This document shows, one piece after another, positions 44,754-53,011 of a DNA stretch of 64,000 nt (position 1 is the first letter of the stretch; each line of letters starts with the position of its first letter). The notes beneath the pieces were generated by a model. It made no database searches. It had not been told where the DNA came from and saw only the letters and a program-made list of their open reading frames with translations. The translations under genes and the position numbers were made by a program. Source of the DNA: Actinomyces sp. (GTDB taxonomy: Bacteria > Actinomycetota > Actinomycetes > Actinomycetales > Actinomycetaceae); assembly GCF_029851875.1 (NCBI RefSeq), contig NZ_JARKVC010000039.1:1-64000 (forward strand), read 5' to 3'.

Positions 44754-45698
44754 TCAGGCTCCTGCCGCGACCGAGAAGGCCTCGTCCAAGGTGGGCTCGT
44801 TGAGCGCGAGGTCGAGAACCTCGGAGCCTGAGACCTCGGTGAGCATCTGGGAGAGCGTGGGCAGGTCCGAGTCCTCAAGCAGACGGTGCGTGCGGTAGGT
44901 GCCGTCAGGACAGTGCTCGCAGTGGTATCCGTTCAGTGTCACCGGACGTCGTGTGGTGATGACCAGGCGGTAGCGGTATCCGGCCAGGGCCTTGAACCTG
45001 TCCAGAGGAAGGTCGTGGTGGAGGCGTCCGCCCTCCAGGAAGAGCACTCGTTCGGCGACTTCCTCGACGTCGGCCAGGTTGTGGCTGGTGAGGAGAAGAG
45101 TTCTCCCACTGTCAATCAGCTCCCGGATCGTTCCTCGGAAGCGACTCGCCTCCACCGGATCCAGGCCGGCGGTCGGCTCGTCCAGGATGACCAGAGGCGC
45201 GTCGGAGGCCAGGCCGATAGCAAGGTGGAGTCGTTGCTTCATCCCCTTGGAGTACTCCTCGACCCTCCGGCTCCTTGCTGAGCCTAGGCCGACCTCCTCC
45301 AGGGCCTGGTCAGTCTCGCGGGAGCTGAGCCTCGAGCCACGACCTCGCACGGCGGAGAAGTAGCGCAAGTTCTCGCGGCCCGTCAGCATGGGGTAGAGGC
45401 CGAGGTCTCCACCGAAGACGGGAACGACGTGCCTGGCCGCAGCCGAGGACTGAGAGACGACGTCGTAGCCAAAGACCTGGGCAGTCCCGGAGCTTGGGTA
45501 GATCCAGGTTGCCAGCACCTTGCTCAAAGTGGTCTTGCCGGCACCGTTGACTCCCAGCAGGGCGGTGGCCTGCCCGCGGGGGATCTCTAGAGTGAGGTCG
45601 TCAAGTGCCCGTACCGTCTGGCGAGCACTGTGGAACTCTCGTACGACGTGATCCAGACGCACAGCAGGGGCTGAAGGATCGCAGGCGCCTCGTTGCAT
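44754..45698 (-). CDS. ABC exporter ATP-binding protein
   Basis: A 314-residue ATPase, first gene of the exporter operon. Walker A LGVNGAGKTT (about 48-57), signature YSKGMKQRLHLA (about 149-160) and Walker B LVILDEPTAGLDPVE (about 168-182) are intact, followed by LLLTSHN with the switch His. The last 75 residues form an accessory domain carrying an unusual HCEHC cluster (in LNGYHCEHCPDGTYRTH), which could bind a metal. DrrA-type exporters of drugs or peptides share this overall layout. A TAGCAT hexamer 5 bases before the ATG suggests a leaderless mRNA. No biosynthetic or peptide gene is adjacent. Confidence 0.85.
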   Translation of the reverse strand: MQRGACDPSAPAVRLDHVVREFHSARQTVRALDDLTLEIPRGQATALLGVNGAGKTTLSKVLATWIYPSSGTAQVFGYDVVSQSSAAARHVVPVFGGDLGLYPMLTGRENLRYFSAVRGRGSRLSSRETDQALEEVGLGSARSRRVEEYSKGMKQRLHLAIGLASDAPLVILDEPTAGLDPVEASRFRGTIRELIDSGRTLLLTSHNLADVEEVAERVLFLEGGRLHHDLPLDRFKALAGYRYRLVITTRRPVTLNGYHCEHCPDGTYRTHRLLEDSDLPTLSQMLTEVSGSEVLDLALNEPTLDEAFSVAAGA

Positions 45699-45703
45699 GG
45701 TTC

Positions 45704-45709
45704 ATGCTA
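45704..45709 (-). promoter_or_regulatory. -10 element, likely leaderless start of the ABC exporter operon
   Basis: TAGCAT (minus strand) ends 5 bases before the ATG at 45698. Confidence 0.45.
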
Positions 45710-45860
45710 GGTCTGCGTCGTCCGCACCGGCAACACAAAGTGTGACTGGAGTCGCAGCACTGTCCACCTGTCGGGCAGTATGCGGACAGATGAGAATATC
45801 CAGCCCGGATTATGAGACTATGCGCGGCGTTCCCGTCCCCACCACCAAAGGCCCGAGATC

Positions 45861-47363
45861 ATGGACGCCCTCGCAGCCACTCTTCTGAGTGTCGCCGACT
45901 GGATCACGGCCCACATCACCATGTGGGTCCTCATCGCCACCGGCCTGTTCCTCACCGTCGTCACGCGCGGGGTGCAGATCAGGCTCCTGCCTGAGATGGT
46001 CAAGCGGGTCTTCGGCTCCCGCTCGGGTGCGCACGGCGGCATCTCCTCCTTCCAGGCCTTCGCCATCTCCCTGGCCGCGCGCGTGGGCATCGGCAACGTC
46101 TTCGGCGTGGCCGCCGCCCTGCTCATGGGCGGGCCCGGTGCCATCTTCTGGATGTGGGTCGTGGCGCTGGTAGGTATGGCCACCGCCTTCTTCGAGGCCA
46201 CCCTCGCCCAGGTCTTCAAGACCCGCGCCGCTGACGGCTCCTTCCGTGGCGGCCCGGCCTTCTACATGGCCCGTGGCATGAAGAGCAAGGCACTGGCCGG
46301 CGTCTTCGCCGTCATCACGCTCATCACCTGCGGCTTCATCATCACCTCGGTGCAGTCCAACGCCGTGGCCGGCACGCTCGTGGCGGCCTTCGGCGGCTCT
46401 GAGAGCTCCCCGCTGCCCGGCTTCGGCGGGCTCACCGGTGCCCAGCTGGTGGTGGCGGCCCTGGTCTTCTTCCTCACCGCCGTCGTCGTCTTCGGCGGCA
46501 TCCGGGCTGTGGCCCGCGTGACCGAGTGGATGGCGCCGGTGATGGCCCTCATCTACGTGGTCCTCGTGGGCGTCATCTGCTTGACCAACCTCACCGAGTT
46601 CGCCCGCGTCATCGGCTGGATCTTCTCCTCCGCCTTCGCGCCCGAGCCGCTGGTGGGTGGCCTGGGCGGAGGGATCCTGGCTGCCGTCGTCAACGGCACC
46701 AAGCGCGGCCTGTTCTCCAACGAGGCCGGCCAGGGCACCGCTCCCAACGCCGCGGCCACCGCCACCGTGTCCCACCCCGTCCAGCAGGGCCTCATCCAGT
46801 CCCTGGGCGTCTTCATCGACACGGTCATCGTGTGCACCGCCACGGCCTTCGTCATCCTCATCTCCGGCCCCGAGACCTGGACCTCGCCCGAGGCCAACCC
46901 AGCCACGCTGACCACCCTGGCCATCTCCCACGGCCTGGGTGGCTGGACGGTCCTGCCGATGTCCGTGCTCATCTTCGTCCTGGCCTACTCCTCGATCATC
47001 GCCGCCTACGTCTACTCCGACGTCAACATGTCCTACCTGACCGGCGGCAAGAAGTGGGCCAGCTGGCTCGTGCGCGTGGTCTGCGCGGCCTCGGCCACAG
47101 CAGGTGCGGTGCTCAGCCTGGACGTGGTGTGGAACGCCGTCGACATCGCCATGGCGGTGATGACGCTGACCAACCTCGTGGCCCTCATCTGGCTCTTCCG
47201 CTGGGGGACCGGTGCGCTGCGCGACTACGAGGCACAGCGCGCCGCCGGCGTGGCTGAGCCCGTCTTCGTCGGCGTGGACAACCCTCACCTGCCCGCCGAC
47301 GTCCCCGGTGACGTCTGGGCCCCGGCCGCTGTCCAGGACATGACGACGGCGGAGGTGCGCTGA
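45861..47363 (+). CDS. Alanine/glycine:cation symporter (AGCS) 1
   Basis: Sodium-coupled importer of alanine or glycine, 500 residues with about eleven membrane helices. The AGCS signature region GGISSFQAFAISLAARVGIG (about 60-79) and NGTKRGLFSNEAGQGTAPNA (about 278-297) are present. It is the first of four consecutive paralogues on the plus strand; its stop overlaps the next ATG by one base. The tail ends with NPHLPADVPGDVW, a motif echoed in all four. Exact amino acid preference cannot be read from sequence. Confidence 0.92.
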   Translation: MDALAATLLSVADWITAHITMWVLIATGLFLTVVTRGVQIRLLPEMVKRVFGSRSGAHGGISSFQAFAISLAARVGIGNVFGVAAALLMGGPGAIFWMWVVALVGMATAFFEATLAQVFKTRAADGSFRGGPAFYMARGMKSKALAGVFAVITLITCGFIITSVQSNAVAGTLVAAFGGSESSPLPGFGGLTGAQLVVAALVFFLTAVVVFGGIRAVARVTEWMAPVMALIYVVLVGVICLTNLTEFARVIGWIFSSAFAPEPLVGGLGGGILAAVVNGTKRGLFSNEAGQGTAPNAAATATVSHPVQQGLIQSLGVFIDTVIVCTATAFVILISGPETWTSPEANPATLTTLAISHGLGGWTVLPMSVLIFVLAYSSIIAAYVYSDVNMSYLTGGKKWASWLVRVVCAASATAGAVLSLDVVWNAVDIAMAVMTLTNLVALIWLFRWGTGALRDYEAQRAAGVAEPVFVGVDNPHLPADVPGDVWAPAAVQDMTTAEVR

Positions 47364-48907
47364 TGACGACCCTCGCCACCCCCGCACTCGCCCTTGCCCG
47401 CCCCACCTGGTCCGCCACGGACCTGGAGGCCACCCTCAACAAGGTCGACGACCTCTTCTACACCTACGTCCTGGCCGTGCTGCTGGTGGGCGTGGGCCTG
47501 TACTTCACCATCCGTACCCGCGGGGTGCAGGTCCGCCACTTCGGCACCATGATCCGCTCCATCACGCACTCGCGCTCCGGGGCGGAGGGCGGCATCTCCT
47601 CCTTCCAGGCCTTCGCCGTCGGGCTGGCCGCGCGCGTGGGCATCGGCAACGTGGCGGGCGTGGCCCTCGCCGTCGTCGCCGGTGGGCCCGGGGCCCTGTT
47701 CTGGATGTGGCTGGTGGCGCTGATCGGTATGTCCACCAGCTTCGTGGAGTCCACCCTCGCCCAGCTCTTCAAGGAGCGCGGGCGCGACCTCACCTTCAAG
47801 GGAGGTCCGGCCTACTACATCAAGAACGGACTGCACTCGCGCCTGTGGGGCTCGGTCTTCGCCGCGATGTGCATCATCAGCGTCGGCGTCACGGTGGTCA
47901 TGGTCCAGACCAACTCCCTGGCAGGCGTCATCAACGCCACCGTGCCGAGCGTGGCCCCCTGGATGGTCGGCGTGGCCCTGGTGCTGCTGACCGGCCCGAT
48001 CGTGATGGGCGGGCTGAAGTCCGTGGCGCGCGTGTCGGAGTGGATGGCCCCGGTCATGGCGCTGCTCTACGTGCTCATGACCGTCGTCGTCATCATCATG
48101 AACATCAGTGAGATCCCTACGGTCCTGTCCGCGATCGTGCGCGGTGCCTTCGGGACCGACCAGGCCCTGTTCGGCATCTCCGGCGGGGTGCTCGCCGCGG
48201 TCCTCAACGGCGTGCGCCGAGGCCTGTTCTCCAACGAGGCGGGTCTGGGAACGGTCCCCAACGCCGCCGGAACCGCCACCGTGGCCCACCCCGTGCGCCA
48301 GGGCCTCATCCAGTCCTTCGGCGTCTTCGTGGACACCATCTTGGTGTGTACCGCTACAGGCCTGCTCATCCTGCTGGCCACTGACACCTACCAGCCGGGC
48401 AAGGAGGACCTGGTGGGCGCGGTGCTCACCCAGCAGGCTGTCGTCGAGCACCTGGGGGCCTGGACGACCTGGCCCATGGTCGTCCTCATCTTCGTCCTGG
48501 TCTTCTCCACCGTGCTGGGCTGCTACTCCTACTCCCAGGTCAACGTGAGCTTCCTGGGCGGGGAGCGCCGGGCCGAGCAGGCCTTCGGGCTGCTGCTGAC
48601 CGCCGCCGCCTTCGCCGGCACGGTGCTCACCCTGCCGGTCGTGTGGGCCCTGACCGACATCGCGCTGGGGATCCTGGGAGTCATCAACCTCGTGGCCATC
48701 GTGAGGCTCGCTCCCTGGGCGCTGGGCGCCCTGCGCGACTTCGAGGCACAGCGCGCCGCCGGCGTGGCCGAGCCCGTCCTCAGCGGGCACGGCAACTCCT
48801 TCCTGCCTGGTGACACTGTCGACGGCGTGTGGGACACTGTGCCCGCCTCCTACCCGGCCGACGGCGCAGCAGCGGCTGGCTCTGAGCGTCTCGCCCCGGA
48901 GGCCTGA
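47363..48907 (+). CDS. Alanine/glycine:cation symporter (AGCS) 2
   Basis: Second of four tandem AGCS paralogues (514 aa). Signature segments GGISSFQAFAVGLAARVGIG (about 74-93) and NGVRRGLFSNEAGLGTVPNA are present. A hydrophobic N-terminal extension of about 25 residues precedes the TRGVQ segment found in all four copies. The C-terminal stretch EAQRAAGVAEPV and its DNA are almost identical to copy 1, pointing to recent duplication or gene conversion. The tail has the weaker form NSFLPGDTVDGVW. It starts with one base of overlap and is followed after 3 bases by copy 3, so copies 1-3 are one operon. Confidence 0.92.
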   Translation: MTTLATPALALARPTWSATDLEATLNKVDDLFYTYVLAVLLVGVGLYFTIRTRGVQVRHFGTMIRSITHSRSGAEGGISSFQAFAVGLAARVGIGNVAGVALAVVAGGPGALFWMWLVALIGMSTSFVESTLAQLFKERGRDLTFKGGPAYYIKNGLHSRLWGSVFAAMCIISVGVTVVMVQTNSLAGVINATVPSVAPWMVGVALVLLTGPIVMGGLKSVARVSEWMAPVMALLYVLMTVVVIIMNISEIPTVLSAIVRGAFGTDQALFGISGGVLAAVLNGVRRGLFSNEAGLGTVPNAAGTATVAHPVRQGLIQSFGVFVDTILVCTATGLLILLATDTYQPGKEDLVGAVLTQQAVVEHLGAWTTWPMVVLIFVLVFSTVLGCYSYSQVNVSFLGGERRAEQAFGLLLTAAAFAGTVLTLPVVWALTDIALGILGVINLVAIVRLAPWALGALRDFEAQRAAGVAEPVLSGHGNSFLPGDTVDGVWDTVPASYPADGAAAAGSERLAPEA

Positions 48908-48910
48908 GCC

Positions 48911-50377
48911 GTGGAGACCCTCAACTCGATCCTCGGTGCGGTCTCGAACTGGCTGTTCGGCACCGTCCTGATCTGGCTGCTCATCGGAGCCGGCCTGTTC
49001 TTCACCATCGCCACCCGTGGCGTGCAGCTGCGTCATCTTGGCTCGATCGTGCGCGCCGTGGTGGGCTCCCGCTCCGGGGCACAGGGTGGGATCTCCTCCT
49101 TCCAGGCCTTTGCGGTGGGGCTGGCCTGCCGTGTGGGCACCGGCAACATCGTCGGCGTGGCGCTGGCGCTGGTGCTCGGCGGTCCGGGAGCCGTGCTGTG
49201 GATGTGGGTCGTGGCGCTGGTGGGTACCGCGACGGCCTTTGCCGAGGCCAGCCTGGGCCAGCTCTTCAAGGTCCGCCGTGGCGACGGCACCTTCCGCGGA
49301 GGCCCGGCCTACTACCTGGCACGCGGTCTGCACCTGCCGGTGGTCGGCGGCGTCTTCGCCGTCGTCTTCATGATCGCTAACGGCCTGGCGATGCCGATGG
49401 TCCAGGCCAACGCCATGACGGCCGCCCTCGGTTCCGCAGCGGGCCTGAGTCCGTGGTGGGGCGCGGCGATCGTCGCCCTGCTCGTGGCGCCGGTGCTGCT
49501 GGGCGGGCTGCGCTCCATCGCCCGGGTCACTGAGTGGCTGGCCCCGTTCATGGCAATCGTCTACCTCCTGCTCGTGGTGGTCGTCATCGTCACGCACCCC
49601 GCCCAGACCCTGACGGCCTTCAGTCAGATCCTCGCCGGTGCCTTCGAGCTGCGTGCGGGCCTGGGCGGCGTGGCCGGTGGTCTGGCTGCCGCCGTGCTCA
49701 ACGGTGTGCGCCGTGGTCTGTTCTCCAACGAGGCCGGCCTGGGCGGCGCCGCCTGCGCGGCCGGCTCGGCGACCGTCGCCCACCCGGCGCAGCAGGGTTT
49801 CATCCAGGCCTTCGGGGTCCTGGTGGACACGGTGCTGGTGTGCACGGCCACGGCCCTGGCCATCCTCATCGCCGGCGCCAACGATCCTGCGGTCTACACC
49901 CCCGGTGTCACCGGGCTGGAGAGCACGGACGTCTCCGGCACCCTGACCCAGACCGCCATCGCCTCGACGCTGGGGGAGTGGACCTCCTGGCCCATGACCC
50001 TGCTCATCATCGTCCTGGCCTACTCCACGATCCTGGGAGCCTTCTCCTACGCCGAGGTCTGCCTGGACTTCCTCACCCACCAGGCGTGGGCGACCACGGT
50101 GCTGCGGGTGGGTGCGGTGGCCTGTACCTTCATCGGCGGCGGCGCGGCCCTGACCACCGTGTGGACGCTGGCGGACGTCCTGCTGGGAGTCGGTGCCTGC
50201 CTCAACCTCGTCGGCATCGTCGCCCTGTGGAAGTGGGTGGCTGGGATACTGCGTGACTGGGAGGACCAGCGGGCGCGCCGTCCTGAGGAGGTGCCGACCT
50301 TCGTGGCAGCAGGTAACGTGCACCTGCCTCACGCGCTGCCCGGCGACGTGTGGGCAGGCCCCGCTCGCTCCGCGTGA
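48911..50377 (+). CDS. Alanine/glycine:cation symporter (AGCS) 3
   Basis: Third AGCS paralogue (488 aa), starting with GTG 3 bases after the previous stop. Signature segments GGISSFQAFAVGLACRVGTG (about 57-76) and NGVRRGLFSNEAGLGGAACA are present; the usual VPNA of the latter is changed to AACA, which may alter transport. Cysteines in both segments are peculiar to this copy. The tail is NVHLPHALPGDVW. It probably ends the first transcription unit, as a gap of 94 bases follows. Confidence 0.92.
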   Translation: METLNSILGAVSNWLFGTVLIWLLIGAGLFFTIATRGVQLRHLGSIVRAVVGSRSGAQGGISSFQAFAVGLACRVGTGNIVGVALALVLGGPGAVLWMWVVALVGTATAFAEASLGQLFKVRRGDGTFRGGPAYYLARGLHLPVVGGVFAVVFMIANGLAMPMVQANAMTAALGSAAGLSPWWGAAIVALLVAPVLLGGLRSIARVTEWLAPFMAIVYLLLVVVVIVTHPAQTLTAFSQILAGAFELRAGLGGVAGGLAAAVLNGVRRGLFSNEAGLGGAACAAGSATVAHPAQQGFIQAFGVLVDTVLVCTATALAILIAGANDPAVYTPGVTGLESTDVSGTLTQTAIASTLGEWTSWPMTLLIIVLAYSTILGAFSYAEVCLDFLTHQAWATTVLRVGAVACTFIGGGAALTTVWTLADVLLGVGACLNLVGIVALWKWVAGILRDWEDQRARRPEEVPTFVAAGNVHLPHALPGDVWAGPARSA

Positions 50378-50471
50378 CCTTGGGCGCAGGCTGAGCGGGG
50401 ACGTGGTTTGTCATCCGCCCGAAACATGCGAGGAACCAATCGGTTACTCCTGATCCCTAGCCTCCCATAAC

Positions 50472-52040
50472 GTGTTAGCTTCCTACCTCCCTGCTCTCCT
50501 GGCTCCGGCCGGGACCACCGTGAGCACCAGCGTGCTGGACTCGGCCGCCGACGCCCTGGCGACGGTCTCCGACCGCTTCTACGGGGGCTTCCTCGCCTGG
50601 GCGCTGATCGCCGTCGGCCTGTACTTCACCCTGCGCACCCGCGGGGTCCAGCTCCGCCTCTTCGCAGCCATGCTGCGCGAGGTGGCCGGCTCGCGCTCCA
50701 GCGCGGACGACCACGAGGGCGGGATCTCCTCCTTCCAGGCCTTCGCCATCGGCCTGGCCTCGCGCGTGGGGACCGGCAACATCGTCGGGGTGGCGCTGGC
50801 CATCACGATGGGTGGCCCGGGCGCCGTGTTCTGGATGTGGGTGGTGGCGCTGGTGGGGATGGCTACCGGCTTTGTGGAGTCCACGCTCGCCCAGGTCTTC
50901 AAGGTCCGTCACTCTGACGGCACCTTCCGGGGAGGCCCGGCCTACTACATCTCACGCGGGCTCGGATCGCGCCGCTGGGGTGCGGCCTTCGCCGTCATCA
51001 TCACCTTCGTCTTCGGCTTCGCCTACGAGGCCACCCAGGCCAACACGATCTCGACGATGGTCCAGGACACCTTCGACGTCAGCCCCTGGGTCACGGCCGT
51101 GGTCCTCGTGCTCATCACCGCCCCCATCGTCTTCAAAGGCATCCGTCGTGTGGCGCGGATCGCGGAGTGGATGGCCCCGCTCATGGCCGGGGTCTACGCG
51201 CTCATCGCGCTGGTGGTCCTGGTGATGAACCTGGGGGCGATCCCCGCGGCGTTCAAGGAGATCATCGAGGGAGCTTTCGGGCTCAACCAGGCCTTCGCAG
51301 GACTGGCCGGCGGCTTCTACGCGGCCGTGATCAACGGCGTGCGCCGCGGCTTGTTCTCCAACGAGGCCGGCGAGGGCTCGGTGCCCAACGCCGCGGCCAC
51401 GGCCACGACCTCCCACCCGGTGCGTCAGGGGTTCATCCAGTCCCTGGGCGTCTTCGTGGACACGCTCGTCGTGTGCACAGCCACCGCCCTCATCGTCCTG
51501 CTCTCGGGTGTCTACGACCCGGCCACGGCGCAGGCCGACGGCGCGTCGACCCTGACCAGCGCCTCTGTCGCCTCCCAGCTGGGGGACTGGGCGCAGTACC
51601 TCATGGTGGTCATCATCTTCGTCTTCGCCTACTCCTCGCTGCTGGGTAACTACACCTACGCCGAGGTCAACATGGACTTCCTGCTGCGCGGCCGCTCCAA
51701 GCACTACGGCCTGCGCACGGTGATCCTCGTGGCGACCTTCGTCGGCGCGGTCTCCTCGCTGACCTTCGTGTGGAACCTGGCGGACATCGCCATGGGGGTC
51801 ATGGCGGTGATCAACATCGTCGCGATCGTGCTGCTGGGCAAGTGGTGCTTCGGCGCGCTGCAGGACTGGGAGGCCCAGCGCAAGGCCCTGGCCGCGGGCG
51901 AGATCGAGGAGATCCGCTTCGTGTCCACGGACAACCCCTACCTGCCTGGTGAGCTGCCGGGAGACGTGTGGGCGGCGCCGTCGTCACGTCAGGCGGAGTC
52001 CGCGACCCAGGGGGCGGACCACGCCTCGGTGGGAGCCTGA
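50472..52040 (+). CDS. Alanine/glycine:cation symporter (AGCS) 4
   Basis: Fourth AGCS paralogue (522 aa). Signature segments GGISSFQAFAIGLASRVGTG (about 84-103) and NGVRRGLFSNEAGEGSVPNA are present, preceded by a unique acidic DDHE insertion after the conserved SRS. The tail is NPYLPGELPGDVW followed by about 25 polar residues. It starts with GTG at 50472 after a 94-base gap without a ribosome site; a GTG at 50520 is the alternative and would remove a short hydrophobic stretch. It may have its own promoter. A 67-base palindrome follows its stop. Confidence 0.9.
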   Translation: MLASYLPALLAPAGTTVSTSVLDSAADALATVSDRFYGGFLAWALIAVGLYFTLRTRGVQLRLFAAMLREVAGSRSSADDHEGGISSFQAFAIGLASRVGTGNIVGVALAITMGGPGAVFWMWVVALVGMATGFVESTLAQVFKVRHSDGTFRGGPAYYISRGLGSRRWGAAFAVIITFVFGFAYEATQANTISTMVQDTFDVSPWVTAVVLVLITAPIVFKGIRRVARIAEWMAPLMAGVYALIALVVLVMNLGAIPAAFKEIIEGAFGLNQAFAGLAGGFYAAVINGVRRGLFSNEAGEGSVPNAAATATTSHPVRQGFIQSLGVFVDTLVVCTATALIVLLSGVYDPATAQADGASTLTSASVASQLGDWAQYLMVVIIFVFAYSSLLGNYTYAEVNMDFLLRGRSKHYGLRTVILVATFVGAVSSLTFVWNLADIAMGVMAVINIVAIVLLGKWCFGALQDWEAQRKALAAGEIEEIRFVSTDNPYLPGELPGDVWAAPSSRQAESATQGADHASVGA

Positions 52041-52057
52041 GATCTCTTCCCGCTCGT

Positions 52058-52124
52058 GAGTGTGCAGGTACGCCCACGAGTGTGCACTCCCAGGGTGCGC
52101 ACTCGTGGGCGTACCTGCACACTC
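52058..52124. repeat. 67-base palindromic element, copy 1
   Basis: Two 30-base arms (52058-52087 and 52095-52124) are complementary except for one T-G wobble, around the 7-base loop TCCCAGG. It would form a very long hairpin in RNA and could end transcription of the symporter genes. A second copy of the same length and design lies at 54325-54391. Confidence 0.85.
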
Positions 52125-52165
52125 GCCGGGCTTGCCCGGCAGCGTGCGCGCACCTGTCCAGGCGC

Positions 52166-52171
52166 TAGGCT
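52166..52171 (+). promoter_or_regulatory. -10 element, likely leaderless start of the FAH-family gene
   Basis: TAGGCT ends 6 bases before the ATG at 52178. Confidence 0.5.
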
Positions 52172-52177
52172 CGAGTC

Positions 52178-53011
52178 ATGAAGATCGCGCGCTTTGCTAC
52201 CGGGGACGAGATCCGCTACGGCATCGTCGAGGGGCTGCCGGCTGATGAGCCTGCCCCGTCAGGGGAGTCCGAGGGGCACCTCATCGTCCTCAAGGGCGAT
52301 CCCCTCTACACGGTCCCGGAGGCCACCGGTGAGGTGGTCCGGCTGGCTGACGCCAGGCTGCTCTCTCCGGTCATCCCGCGCTCAAAGGTGGTCGGCATCG
52401 GCAAGAACTACGCCGCCCACGCCGCCGAGATGGGCAGCGAGGCACCGGCTGAGCCCGTCGTCTTCCTCAAGCCGAACACCTCCGTCATCGGCCCGGACGT
52501 GCCGGTCGTCCTGCCCGCCTGGTCCAGCGAGGTCCACTACGAGGCCGAGCTCGCCGTCGTCATCAGGTCCCTGGCCAAGGACGTGCCAGCCAGCGAGGCG
52601 AGTCGCGTGATCCTGGGCTACACGGTGGCCAATGACGTCTCCGCCCGCGACGCCCAGCGCTCGGACGCCACCTGGGCGCGCGCCAAGGGGTTTGACACCT
52701 CCTGCCCGCTGGGCCCGTGGATCGAGGTCCCTGAGCCAGGTGTGGCTGCGGCCGGGACCGGTTTTGACCCGGCCGACGCCGTGGTGCGGGCCCGCGTGGA
52801 CGGCCAGGTGGTCCAGGAGGGGAGGACGGCGGACATGATCACCTCGGTCCCCGAGCTCGTCTCCTACGTCTCCTCGGTCTTCACCCTCCTGCCCGGGGAC
52901 GTCATCCTCACGGGCACGCCGGCCGGCGTCGGCGAGATCCGTTCCGGGCAGCGCGTGGAGGTCGAGGTCGAGGGGATCGGCCGCTTCGGCAACCCCGTGG
53001 TGCGCCGCTAG
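52178..53011 (+). CDS. Fumarylacetoacetate hydrolase family protein
   Basis: A 277-residue cytoplasmic FAH-fold enzyme. The metal site is visible in SEVHYEAELAVVI (about 116-128, the conserved Glu-x-Glu), and in TVANDVSARDAQ (about 149-160); the C-terminal GDVILTGTPAGVGEIRSG (about 243-260) is strongly conserved in the family. Members cleave or decarboxylate acylpyruvates and related compounds. In mycobacteria a homologue lies beside gltX; here gltX is close but separated by two genes. The true substrate is unknown; oxaloacetate decarboxylase and acylpyruvase are candidates. Its stop shares a CTAG with the convergent MFS gene. Confidence 0.88.
   Translation: MKIARFATGDEIRYGIVEGLPADEPAPSGESEGHLIVLKGDPLYTVPEATGEVVRLADARLLSPVIPRSKVVGIGKNYAAHAAEMGSEAPAEPVVFLKPNTSVIGPDVPVVLPAWSSEVHYEAELAVVIRSLAKDVPASEASRVILGYTVANDVSARDAQRSDATWARAKGFDTSCPLGPWIEVPEPGVAAAGTGFDPADAVVRARVDGQVVQEGRTADMITSVPELVSYVSSVFTLLPGDVILTGTPAGVGEIRSGQRVEVEVEGIGRFGNPVVRR

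Noticed and set aside
45810..47387. Open frame of 525 codons opposite the first symporter gene
   Set aside because: Gly/Asp/His-rich shadow; the plus-strand symporter is clear.
47285..50332. Antisense open frame of 1015 codons across three symporter genes
   Set aside because: It is a shadow of the symporter genes in G+C-rich DNA: extremely His/Gly/Asp/Gln-rich with no protein family signal.
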